DNA of 64,000 bases from Delphinapterus leucas (lineage: Eukaryota > Chordata > Mammalia > Artiodactyla > Monodontidae), in assembly GCF_002288925.2 (NCBI RefSeq), contig NW_022098000.1, forward strand, positions 15,694,889-15,758,888, given 5' to 3'. Positions 32,810-42,739 of the stretch are shown here, one piece after another. The position numbers and the translations under genes were made by a program. Below the pieces are notes generated by a model. That model saw nothing but the letters and a program-made list of their open reading frames with translations. It had not been told where the DNA came from and ran no database searches. Positions within the stretch are counted from its first letter, which is position 1. Each line of letters opens with the position of its first letter.

Positions 32810-32965
32810 AGCCCCTTCACTTATATACTATCACTTGCTTTTCCTAACAACCCTAGGAAGTGGAAGTGGCTTGGTTTCCATTCTTCCCATTTTACAGATG
32901 AGCAAACTATAGCAGTGAACTGCCCAAGGTCATGCCACCAGAACATAAGCAGCAGGAGGGTTGAA
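32810..32965 (-). repeat. MIR, antisense
   Basis: It has ttttcctaacaaccctagga, cattttacagatgagcaaac and gaactgcccaaggtcatgcc in antisense MIR order. Confidence 0.8.
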
Positions 32966-32969
32966 AGTT

Positions 32970-33465
32970 AAGGGGAAGCACAGAGAGGGCGATAAGAGCT
33001 AAATGAAGAGACCGCCCGCCTGGTTTAAAGACCCAGGTAGAGGGCCAGGCTGACAGTGGGGTAGAAGGAAGGAAAGAAGGAAGAGTTTCAAGGAAAATCT
33101 TGGCTCCTTCTTCCATATCCTTAGCCTCATGGCCAACTTTGGACCCTTGGAAGGCAAGGGGTCCCTGGGTAAGACACCCAGCACCAGGGGGGTAGGACCA
33201 TGGAAATGTGTCTCTGGGGACTCACGCGCCTGGTTCTAGGTGTGCTCTGGATAGGAAGGTGAGTGGCAATAAAACCACTGCGACTTTGCAAAAAATTAAA
33301 CATGGCAGAATGAGGTGTCCAATGAACCCTCTGCCCCAAAGCTGCCCCTCGTTCTAACCAGACTGTCATTGCTCAACCTGCTTTGGGGGCCCTCTTTGGG
33401 GTGTGCCTGTTTGCCAGCCACATCCTTTATAGCTAAGCCACGTAAGCGCTGGTTCTGTTTTTCTC
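32970..33465. other. Unassigned sequence
   Basis: Nothing recognised apart from a short GGAA-rich patch near 33062-33085. Confidence 0.35.
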
Positions 33466-33469
33466 TTTC

Positions 33470-35100
33470 TGTACTGTTTTAAGTTTATTTTTTGAATAGA
33501 TAACGTATACAGGGTTCAAACATTAAAAAATATTTAAAAGTATAGCATAAAAAGGCACTCTTCCACCCATGTCCCCACCCTTCCATCTGACAGGTAACTG
33601 TTGCTGTTAGTTCATTATTCCCATGCAGATTTTATTTTGTAAATTTATGAGATAATTGAAATACGCATTATTTTTATCCTTGCTTTTCTTGTGAATAGTG
33701 TGACACTATACTGCATCCTGCTTTTTTCACTTACCACATCTTGGAAGTATTTCCATACAATAATAAAGAGCATAAAGATTGCTCTCTCTCTTTTCAACAG
33801 ATGTATAGATTGTAAGAATGCCACGATTTGTTTAACTAGTTCCCCACTGATATACATTTAGGTTTTTTCTAACCTTTTGCTATTAAAAATCATCATGCAG
33901 TGAATATCTTCCACATATGACACTTTGCAGGTATTCAATATACCTGAAGGGTAAATCCCTAAAAGAGGAATTGCTGTGTCAAAGCATATAGGTATTTTGT
34001 ATTTTGATAGATACGAAATTGCCCTCTATAGGGGTTTATTGTGACAGTTTTTATTCCTATCAGCAATATGTGAGAGTGCCATTTTCTGCACAGTTCCACC
34101 AACAGAATGTGTGTTCAAACTTTCAGATTTTTGTAGCTGTGTTGTTGGTCTTTTTCTTTTGAATTTTATCTTATTTATTTATTTATAGAGCAGGTTCTTA
34201 TCAGTTATCATTTTATACATATTAGTATATGTATGTCAATCCAATCTCCCAATTCATCACACCACCACCCCCTCCATTGATCTTTTTCTTATTAATTTGC
34301 AGGAGCTCTTTATTTATTATGGACATTAGCTGTTTGTCAATGAGATAAGTTGTGAATGTTTCTTCCTGGTTTCTTCCTGGTTTGACTTAAAAAATTTTTT
34401 TTTTTTGATTAGGATTAGTTTGTTTGGGTTTTTTTTGCCATGCAGAAGCTTTGATTTTCACATAATCAAATCATACTTTCTCTTTATAATACGGATATTC
34501 TGATAGAGTTAGAAAGGCCTTCTCTACTCCAAGGTTTTTAAAGAATTCTCCCGTGTCTTTTTCTTGCACTTTTATAGTTTTATTATCTTTTAAGTCCTCG
34601 ATCAATTTTGAATTTTCTAATTGAGTGAACCCAAGTTTATTTTTATCTAGCTTGCTAGCAAGATATTCCAATGCCACTTATTGAATAATCTAGTTTCTTT
34701 ATCAATGATTTGAAATGCCACCTTTATCATAACAAATCTTATGTTATTTGGACCCATTTCTGGTCTTTCTATTCTGTTCCATCGGTGCATCTATTTATGT
34801 GCCAGTATCTCAGTTCTTTAAAACACTGAACATGTTTTAATATCTGGTAGCGTAAGACCTTCTCATTTCTCTTCCTTTTCAGTGTCGTCTGTTATTCTTA
34901 CTTGTTTTTATCTCCACGTGAAATTTAGAACCATATACTCTGGTTTGAAAGATACATGCTAGCATTTTTTTTTGGAATTCATTTAATTAAAACAGTAATT
35001 GAGGAGAGATTGACATTTTATTTTGACATTGAATCTTCCTCTCCAAGATTGTGCTGTGACTTTCATTTGTTTGAGTCTTCATTTTGCCTCTCTATCAGTT
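33470..35100 (-). mobile_element. Ancient L1 (L1M-type), antisense, degraded
   Basis: Antisense order from 3' UTR to ORF2. The UTR-like part (33480-34140) has ctaaaagaggaattgctgtg and gaaattgccctctatagggg. It is followed by the ORF2 part (tgcaggagctctttatttat, ccatgcagaagctttgattt, ggtctttctattctgttcc). Frameshifts and stops are frequent and the frame is dead. A younger L1 piece is nested at 34161-34278. The 5' limit, near 35100, is where an unrelated 300-bp unit begins. Confidence 0.8.
34147..34292 (-). mobile_element. Young, tiny L1 insertion nested in the old L1
   Basis: About 118 bases (34161-34278) resembling the 3' UTR block seen at 18240: agcaggttcttatcagttat, then atgtatgtcaatccaatctc. 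Flanking sequences ggtctttttctttt (34147-34160) and gatctttttcttat (34279-34292) match at 12 of 14 positions and fit a target duplication. Confidence 0.8.
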
Positions 35101-35112
35101 CTAGTCTTGTCT

Positions 35113-35420
35113 ACAGAGGTACGGCTTTTGGGAGATGGAAACATTTCCAAGTCCACGAGTAGGTTTGATCTGTTCATCATGACAGCAATAGGTAAGGGCC
35201 CGGCTTGGTCTCCACTCATCTCCCTCTGGACCAAAGTTTACTTGCTTCTCCCTTATGTGATGTTGGTTTGGGGTTTGGGGGGAGAGGGGATGGTCTGTCA
35301 CCAACAGATAGAAAAAGACATGAGAGAGGGGGCCATGGAGGTGGGGAGAGAGACACCATCTGGGTACCCAGAACTGAAAGTCAGCAATCTCAGACAAAGA
35401 TAGAAAGAAAGGGCAGGAGT
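35113..35420. repeat. Unassigned 300-bp unit, copy A
   Basis: By eye about 85-88 percent identical to copy B at 37689-37990 in the same orientation. Shared blocks include ttgggagatggaaacat, ggtctccactcatctccct and ctgtcaccaacagatag. Both strands stay mostly open: the plus frame reads GPAWSPLISLWTKV and the minus frame reads VNFGPEGDEWRPSRAL. No known protein is recognised. It could be an old transposon or LTR piece, or a local duplication. Confidence 0.75.
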
Positions 35421-35451
35421 GGATTGACTGCGGGCTACCGGTGATGTCTGC

Positions 35452-35593
35452 AGGAAGGTGGGGAGGAAGAGAAACCAGAAGGGCAGGCAACAGCAAAGGA
35501 TGGGTGAGGAGGAGGAGAGGGAGGACGAGGAGGAGTGCGGGGAGGGAGAGGTGAGGGAGGGGGAGGGGGAGGAGAGGGAGGAGAGGGCGTCTG
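35452..35593. repeat. Purine-rich (GGA/GAG) tract
   Basis: Nearly pure purine on the plus strand for about 140 bases, with GGAGGGGGAGGGGG-type runs and only a few C or T interruptions. Low-complexity sequence able in principle to form triplex or quadruplex structures. Confidence 0.9.
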
Positions 35594-37130
35594 GTCAGGA
35601 GCACATGCCAGTGAGGCCCTAAGGAGACCACAGCCCTTCAAGGACCAGGTGATGTCTTCATGTCAGCATCTTTTTTACATGTAATAAATACAATATATAT
35701 AAAAGTATAAAACATATATGCTCTGTTTACTGAATGGTTATGAAGTCAACTTCCTTTCAACCACCACAAGGTCAAGAAACAGAATGTTCACCAGCACCCC
35801 GGAACCTCCCTATTGTGTGTCTCCAAGAGGTGACCACTGCCCTGATGCTTTATGACCAGAAGACGACAGTTATTATGATAAGGGAAAGAAGCGTTGAAAA
35901 ATTCAAGACCAGGACTGAAATGTGCCAGAGAGGGGATTGGAACCTAGGCTAAGAAGTGATGCTGTTTCTGTTCCAGGACTTTTTCGAGCTCCTGATCCCT
36001 TATGCACTCCATGCCTTGACTCCATTCCCCAAAGGGAGAAATCTGAGAGCTCCCCCTACATGGGTCCCACCCCGGGCCACCGAGAGGTGCCCCCGGGCCC
36101 AGAGAGCCCACCTGATTCATGAGGAGGGGACCATGAGTAGGGCTTTTGGCAAATTATCCGACACGAAGGTCATAAGGCAAGAGGCTGGCCCCTGGTGTTC
36201 GCGGGCAGAGCGTCCGTAGTTCCGGAGTTTGATTGGTCCCAGGAGGTAACTGGGAAATTTGCTGAGGCTCAGTTTGAATTGCTGCTGCCGTGGGGAGCAT
36301 GGGGGAGGGGGGTCACATGACAGCCAGCACCCCTGTTCTCCTCTCATGGGTGCACCTTGGGACTTTGTTTCTTGGTGAGGGAAGACCTTCCAAAGAGAAA
36401 GCGTTACTGGTAATCTACAAGATGGTGGCCTGGGAGTGGAAAATAGGTGCAGAAAACGCATGATTCTCAATGCCTGGGGCCTGTAAAGACACCTTTCCTT
36501 TTTGGAGTTGGAGTATTTGCATCCGCCCTTGACCAGTCAGGAGCAAAAAGGGGTGTGGCCCACATTAGACTTCGTCAGAGCAGTGGGAAGCTGGGAAGTG
36601 GTGCCAGGCTGGTCAAGGTCAAGGCGATGCAGACAGACTGAGGATGCTGAGAATGGAGTGGGGGATGGGCAGGTGGCTCTGGAACAAGAGTGTACTAGGG
36701 TGGGTGGCCTGCCTGTGTGTGGCTGGCCCCATGGTGAGGGGTCTGGCCTCTTGGCCTAAAGGAACCACAAGGAATAAGGTTGGGGCTTACGCTCTCCTCC
36801 ACAAGGGTATTTAGGAAGGAGCTCTGTTGTTTCCTTTCAGGTAATGGAAAGACCAAAGTTATTCAGTCCCTTCATGTTCTGTGAGGCCAGGCACGGAGGA
36901 CAGACTGTGCCTATGTGGTGGTCTGTGAGGAATCTTTGTGGGGTTCTAAAAGCCCCCCCTGGGCCCCTTAACATCTCCCTAGCACCCTTTTGATATCTGG
37001 AAATGCCTACCCAAAGGGAAGTCTTTGGCTTGACAATGTTGCTGGAAAGCCCATAATCAATGCGTCCTGCAGTCAAAGCCACATCTCAGTGAGGTCCACC
37101 TGACTGCCAGGTTCAAAACTGCGGTCCTGC
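35594..37130. other. Mostly unassigned sequence
   Basis: At about 35650-35850 the AT-rich start followed by gtcaagaaacagaatgttca and a 'ccagcaccccggaacctccc' part resembles an old LINE-type 3' region. The rest is not recognised and no exon is supported. Confidence 0.35.
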
Positions 37131-37139
37131 CACCCTAAA

Positions 37140-37370
37140 CTTCCAGTTCCCCTTATCCTGCCCTATTTTGTTTTTATGCACTTTTACTTAACATACAATA
37201 CCCTTTGTCTGTTTATTTTCTATCTCCTCCTACCAGAATGTATGCTCCACGAATCCAGAGGTTTTTGACTACCATGTTCATGGATACCACCTCAGCACCT
37301 AGAAAGGTATTTGGCATATAGTGGGCACCCAGCAAACCTCTGCTGAATGAACTGAAGGTCGATAAACTGA
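37140..37370 (+). repeat. L2 LINE 3' region, sense
   Basis: It has ctaccagaatgtatgctcca, then ccacctcagcacctagaaag and gcatatagtgggcacccag, the L2 3' layout. Confidence 0.7.
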
Positions 37371-37688
37371 CGATGCTGAGGTTGGGATGAAGCCTGTGTA
37401 ATATTTTAATCCACGACTCCTAACCTTTTTCAGTAGGCTTCTTTTAAGCTCAAAACATTTCACAGATACATGTATAATAGTAGCTATACTTGGAAAGTAC
37501 AAAGTGCTTTTAAATGAATTTGTGCTTTATTAATCTATATACATTTGAGAAGTGGTATGTTATATTCTCTGTTTATATCCATTTATGTGACATACCAACA
37601 CTGCGGTACATATATATGGATTCACAAACTGTTGGCAATAAGTCTGAGGGCACCAAGGGCCCGTAACCCACAGGTCAGACTGCTCTTT

Positions 37689-37990
37689 ACAGAGGGAAGG
37701 CCTTTGGGAGATGGAAACATCCCTGAATCCACAGTATGTTTGATCTGTTCATCATGATAGCAATAGCTAAGGGCCCTGCTTGGTCTCCACTCATCTCCCT
37801 CTGGACCGAAGTTCACTGGCTTCTCCCTCATGTGGTGTTGGGTTTGGGTTTTGGGGAAGAGCGGAGGGTCTGTCACCAACAGATAGAGAGACAAGGGAGG
37901 GGGCGATGGAGGTGGGGAGAGAGGCACCACCTGGGTATCCAGAACTGAAAGTCAGCAATCTTGGACAAAGCTAGGAAGAAAGGAGCAGGT
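37689..37990. repeat. Unassigned 300-bp unit, copy B
   Basis: The partner of copy A at 35113. It is somewhat shorter because of small indels around 37880, which shift the plus frame relative to copy A. The similarity starts at acagagg in both and fades near a 'ggagcaggtg' block. Confidence 0.75.
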
Positions 37991-39235
37991 GTTTAAACCA
38001 TTTGAAACCATTAGCAGCTGTGAACAATTGAGCACTTACTGCCTTTTATTTATCAGAAAGCTAGATGCCAAGGGTTTAGAAAGGCTGACAGTTAAGTTTT
38101 GAGTGGCTGGGGCGGGGGAGTAGGAAATAGGGATTTAAGATGAGCATGGGCTTTGGAGCTATCAAGATTATTTCATATTTTCACTCCCGCAGGGACATCT
38201 GGGTGATCAGAAAGATACTTCTGTCTTTGCGTCTGGGTCATGGAGAGGAAATGTGATGGCGAGTGTTAGGTGCTGAGTGGAGTACCTGCTACTCAACAAA
38301 TGTTCCTTCTCCCTAAAAGGTCTGAGGGAGGGACAGTGTCCCGGGAGGCCCTGGGGGAGGGCACTGAAGCAGGGACGAGGAGGCGCTGAAAGATGGGCTG
38401 AGGGTGTCTTGTGCCGGGGTCGACGGGGCGATCTTCAACAGTTCAGGGAATCGGGGCTCTCGGCGGGTGCAGGGGACAGTTATTTTCTGGTCCCCAGAAG
38501 CATCAACTTGGGGCAGATAGGCGGAGTCCCTGGATGCATTTGCGACGGGTGAGGGGCACTGCAGTTCCCACAAGTGGGAACCATGTGTTCCTCGCTGAGT
38601 AGCTGATGAGATGCAGTGCCCTAAGTAGAGAGAGAGAGTCCTGTTTGAAGCCTCAAACTGAGACTCTAATTCTAATCAGCATTTTAATTTCAGTACATTT
38701 GGCAAAATAAAAACAGATGTGAGGAGAGCCAGGAAAAAAAGACAAGAGAGCTCTCTTCCTTGCCTTTCAACCCTCCAGCTTTTGGAGACACTTGGCCATT
38801 TGGGCTTCTTGCCCTCTCCTCACTTCTAGACTTGCCAGGGAACATAATACCTGCCAACAGGCCTGTGCTCTCATCCCCCGACCCCCAAGAAGCCCTCTGC
38901 GTTCCCGATTGGGGTCGATCCCCTGCATTGCTCTGTACGAGTGTCTGTCATTTCAGATGGGCTTTGTGGCCGGACCAGTCACACAGACGTGAGCCACAGA
39001 GATGGCAGCGGGTCTATTTTCAAGAGATTGGGCTGTGAGCAAGTCGCAAACAAAACCAGAGAACACGGCCCATCGCCCCAGAGCACCACTTTCCAGCTAC
39101 TGATGGGTTTGGCCTCGGTCCTCCGTGTTTTTGTGGGTCGGGCGAGAAGTGTCCACTTACATAGGATGTAATTTTAAAGAGCTCAAAGATGTCCAACTAC
39201 CCTTTGGCCTGAAATAGAAATTCTCCTCCTGGGAG
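37991..39235. other. Unassigned sequence
   Basis: No repeat recognised. A donor-like gcgacg|ggtgagg site sits at about 38545, at the end of a 91-codon open frame (38277-38552), without other support. Confidence 0.35.
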
Positions 39236-39239
39236 ACAT

Positions 39240-39950
39240 GCCTTCAGGTCAAGGAGGCTCCCATCAAAAAGAAACAGCTAACCAGAGAGGGGCAGCCTGC
39301 TTTACCATAAGCAGGCATCAACATCCGAGCAGGCTTTTATATTTTGAAGGGGGAGGGTCCACGGTAAAGGGCATTAACATACGTACGTAGGACAGGCACC
39401 TTTTGATATGGGGGTGAGTGCAGGAAAAGCCCTGCAGCCAGTGGAGGAAGTTTCTAGTGGGAGGAGCCGCTTGGGGACCTGGCAACTAGCAAAATTGTAT
39501 TGAGAAGTACAGGGAGGTAGTAAGTCTCGATTTCACCGGCTTCACTGTCTTGGTCGACTGACTGCGGATTCAGGGCCACGCGTTGGTCCAAAAGTTCATG
39601 GAACTAGAAATTAATTGGCGACTGCCCGTGCTCTCCTGTTATTCTACTATGTTCTGCAAGGGAAGTGGAACTCCCCCTCCCGTCTACCCCAGTTCGACCT
39701 AAACATCAGGAACTAATCCCCTCTCAAGGCTCCATGTTGGAGGGCGGGGCCATGACTTTGCCCCTTGACCACCCCTGGTGGGTGGGGCGAGTTGGATGTG
39801 TGCCCTTTCGTTGTGCTGTCTGGGTGTGGAAGCAACCTGCAACCTGGTTTTGCTCTGTCTACCAGGGAAGTTAATTCAACGCAGAGACCCTGAGCAGGCT
39901 ACTGCTTCTTTGGTGCTTTAAAGCCGGACGGTCTCAAACGAAGATTGTAC
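39240..39950. other. Possible LTR-like segment, unassigned
   Basis: The composition differs from its neighbours, with phrases such as caggcttttatattttgaag (TATA-like), ccatgttggagggcggggcc and ggtgggtggggcgagttgg that recall a retroviral LTR. I cannot match it to a family, find clear ends or see a target duplication, so this is a weak suggestion. Confidence 0.2.
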
Positions 39951-39974
39951 TTGGGTCAGCTGCTAAGAAGGAAG

Positions 39975-40050
39975 TAAATCCATCAAGCAAGAAATATTTA
40001 ATATTCTCGATATTTCCTATATGCAAAGTTCTCTGCCAGCCCCGAGGGGG
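39975..40050 (-). repeat. L2 3' fragment, antisense
   Basis: It has caagcaagaaatatttaata, then a 'tatgcaaagttctctgccag' part, like an antisense L2 3' end. Confidence 0.5.
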
Positions 40051-40159
40051 ATACAGGAGGAATAGAAGTTGTGAGTGGGAGGGGGTGGGAGGGGCACACT
40101 TTCCATTGCTTGGGGCGGTCCTAGCTTATATCTGTTGTTCTGATGTAATTTTTTTTTTT

Positions 40160-40240
40160 TTTTTTCTGTTTTAAGCCTCTGTGTTTGGGGATAATCTGTC
40201 ATATAGCAGTAGATAACTAATACAGGAAGTGAACAGGAAA
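40160..40240 (+). mobile_element. MLT1-type LTR 3' terminus, sense
   Basis: It reads ctgttttaagcctctgtgtt, a 'ggataatctgtcatatagca' block and gtagataactaatacag, the usual 3' end of this LTR class. A T17 tract immediately precedes it. The rest of the LTR is not recognisable. Confidence 0.65.
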
Positions 40241-40249
40241 AGGAGGAAA

Positions 40250-40825
40250 ACATGTAATAGAATCTGATGTAACTCTTATACGCACATAATTCTTACATTA
40301 TATGCACCGTACATTATATGTTAATCTTCAGTATAAAAATGCTGCCAGGAGCTCACAGTGTAGTGAGCTCACGTTTCTGGGATGAGTGAAGTGAGATAAA
40401 GCTGGACTGCAGGTGGCCAGTGCCTTACTGGGATCCATGTGTGTCCAAAGAGGGAACCGGCATTCTGCCTTCATTAGCTACTCAGGTTCCTGCGGCAGGT
40501 AGCACAGCTGCCGGGCATCATAAGCATCCATTCCGTGTTGGGGGCACCCTCTGGAGACATCTCTCATGTCTATGGTGTGAAGGCTGCCCCCTAGAGTTGT
40601 GCCTCACGGCGCCCTGGATCTTGGGTTTAGAAAATGCTTAGAGGTTGTCGTCTTGTTCCAGCTGTTCACTGTCAGCTGGGAGCCTGCCTTGTGCATCTTC
40701 ATAGGTCCTGGCACGAGTTCACGCAACAGAGCAGTTCTCCAAGAAATGAGGGTTGAATGGAGCCATATTTAATCATCAACCCCTAACATGAGCCCTGCGA
40801 AGACCTTCACTGCAGGTGGTCTGAC
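40250..40825. other. Unassigned sequence
   Basis: Nothing recognised. Confidence 0.35.
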
Positions 40826-40866
40826 CCAATGGTTCTCAACTATGGCTGGGGAGTCATTAAGATGAC
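40826..40866 (+). mobile_element. hAT MITE left end (MER5-like), fragment
   Basis: caatggttctcaactatggc resembles the terminal inverted repeat of MER5 or MER20 elements. The element seems to be interrupted by the L1 that follows. A possible continuation lies at 41866-41900. Tentative. Confidence 0.4.
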
Positions 40867-40957
40867 TCATGTGCCTTTTATTTTTATATTGAGTTATATG
40901 AGCTGTTTATGTATTTTGGATATTAACCCCTTATTGGTCATATCATTTGCAGATGTG

Positions 40958-40996
40958 ATATCTATCTATATCTATCTATCTATCTATCTATCTATC
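40958..40996. repeat. (TATC)n microsatellite at the L1 inversion joint
   Basis: About nine TATC units with one interruption. It may have grown from the TA-rich site just before acaatggaata in normal L1. Confidence 0.9.
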
Positions 40997-41374
40997 ATCT
41001 ACAATGGAATATGACTCAGCCATAAAAAGAGAATGAAATCTTGCCATTTGCAGCAACATGGATGGACCTAGAGAATATTATGCTTAGTGAAATATGTCAG
41101 AGAAAGACAAATACTGTATGTTGCCACTTATATGTGGAATCTAAAAACTACAACAAACGAATATAACAAAACAGAAACAGACTTAGAGATAGAGAGAACA
41201 AACTAGTGGTTACCAGTGGGAAGAGGGAAATGGGGAGGGGCAAGATAGGGGTAGGGGAGTAAGAGGCACAAACTACTGCATATAAAATAAATAAGCTATG
41301 AGGACATACTGTACAGCACAGGGAATATAGCCTGTATTTTATAATAACCTTATAAAGTATAATCTATAAAAATA

Positions 41375-41785
41375 TAAGAGAAAAACAAATACTGTATGCT
41401 AACACATATATATGGAAACTAAAAAAAAAATGGTTCTGAAGAACCTAGGGGCAGGACAGGAATAAAGATGCAGACGTAGAGAATGGACTTGAGGATACGG
41501 GGAGGGGGAAGGGTAAGCTGGGACGAAGTGAGAGAGTGGCATGGACACATATACACTACCAAACGTAAATAGATAGCTAGTGGGAAGCAGCCGCATAGCA
41601 CAGGGAGATCAGCTCGGTGCTTTGTGACCACCTAGAGGGGTGGGATAGGGAGGGTGGGAGGGAGACGCAAGAGGGAGGGGATATGGGGATATATGTATAC
41701 GTATAGCTGATTCACTTCGTTATACAGCAGAAACTAACACAACATTGTCAGCAATTATGCTCCAATAAAGATGTTAAAAAAAAGA
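41375..41785 (+). mobile_element. Young L1 3' UTR insertion, sense
   Basis: It carries the G-rich polypurine tracts typical of L1 3' UTRs (about 41500-41530 and 41635-41685). The cetartiodactyl-type end follows: tagctgattcacttcgttat, acagcagaaactaacacaac and ctccaataaagatgtt, then an A-rich tail. It interrupts the older L1 within an aaaaatat site that is repeated after the tail. Confidence 0.9.
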
Positions 41786-41869
41786 AAAAAAATATTGAAT
41801 CACTATGTTGTACATCTGAAACTGGTATAATATTATAAATTAGCTATACTTCAATTTTAAAAAGATGCG

Positions 41870-42525
41870 TGTGTCTGAGCCCTTCACAGGTGTGTGGTAT
41901 CAGCAACTGGGTGGTGAGGGCTGGCATGTGTGGGGTCCTGATATAGGGTGGTCACGGGAGGTCAGAACCTCCTGAGGGCCAGCTCCCCACTGATGGCTCT
42001 CACAGCCTATTTGCTGGTTCTGTTCTGAGGTGCTGACTCTGGTACAGAGAATAAATCCAGGCTGTAGGGCTTCTGTTGGGGCAGGTTGTGATGCTAGGAG
42101 TTGCTGATGAGGGGCGCAGGGCCTCTGCTCTGGAGAAGGGATGGGTGGGATGTGTCTGTAATGCTCTCTTCAAGTGGTAGTGTGGCAGAGCTGGGATTTG
42201 AACGCAGGCCGGCAGGCTCCATAGTCCACGCTTTGCCTCTATCTGAAGATACAGTTTATATCAAGGCTAGAAAAGAACCTTGTCCTCCCTTGTCCTAGGA
42301 CAACTTGTGACATTGACACAGTTTGCTGTGGAGTCCCCGTCCTCTCCCCCTGGGCTGTCCCTTTCCTTTTGTGATGGTCCAGATACCCAGAACCCTTCAC
42401 TTCTCCATGTTTCTGCCCTTGGCTCCAGTATGGCTGGTGTGGTTCAAGGTACTCTGATTACATCCTCTTATCAGATCTTCCTGGTAGCTCATGACGGTGA
42501 CCCTCCTCTCTCAATTTACAGATGG
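41870..42525. other. Mostly unassigned; one MIR end
   Basis: 42170-42245 (agtgtggcagagctgggatt, then a 'tgaacgcaggccggcaggctcc' block) is an antisense MIR end. The rest is not recognised. Confidence 0.45.
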
Positions 42526-42529
42526 GAGA

Positions 42530-42737
42530 TAGTGCTTTTGGTTTTTCGGGTTTGTTTTTTTTACCTTTTTATTTTATATTGGAGTAGAGCCGATTAATAA
42601 TCTTGTGATAGCTTCAGGTGCACAGCAAGGTGACTCAGCCATACATAGACACGTATCCATTCTCCCCCAGACCCCCCTCCCACCCAGGCTGCCACATAAC
42701 GTTGAGCAGAGCTCCCCGTGCTCTACAGTAGTGCTTT
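42530..42737 (-). mobile_element. Short L1 3' end, antisense, with 9-bp TSD
   Basis: Antisense L1 terminus: tattggagtagagccgatta, gcacagcaaggtgactcag and tccccgtgctctacagta. Direct repeats tagtgcttt flank it (42530-42538 and 42729-42737). Confidence 0.85.
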
Positions 42738-42739
42738 CT

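Larger units (their letters stand above)
40867..41865 (+). mobile_element. L1 with 5' inversion, carrying a nested L1
   Basis: 40867-40957 is antisense L1 ORF2 (tattttggatattaacccct). A (TATC)n tract follows, then sense ORF2 and 3' UTR from acaatggaatatgactcagc to 41374, and from 41786 to the end at gctatacttcaattttaaaa. Opposite orientations of adjacent L1 segments are the classic 5'-inversion (twin-priming) signature. The frame is dead. Confidence 0.85.

Noticed and set aside
35101..35631. 176-codon minus-strand open frame
   Set aside because: Half of it is the Leu/Pro-rich translation of the purine tract. The other half is the unassigned 300-bp unit, reported instead as a repeat.
36815..36845. 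Acceptor-like gttgtttcctttcaggtaat
   Set aside because: The AG is followed at once by GTAA, so no exon fits. Short pyrimidine runs ending in AG are common by chance.
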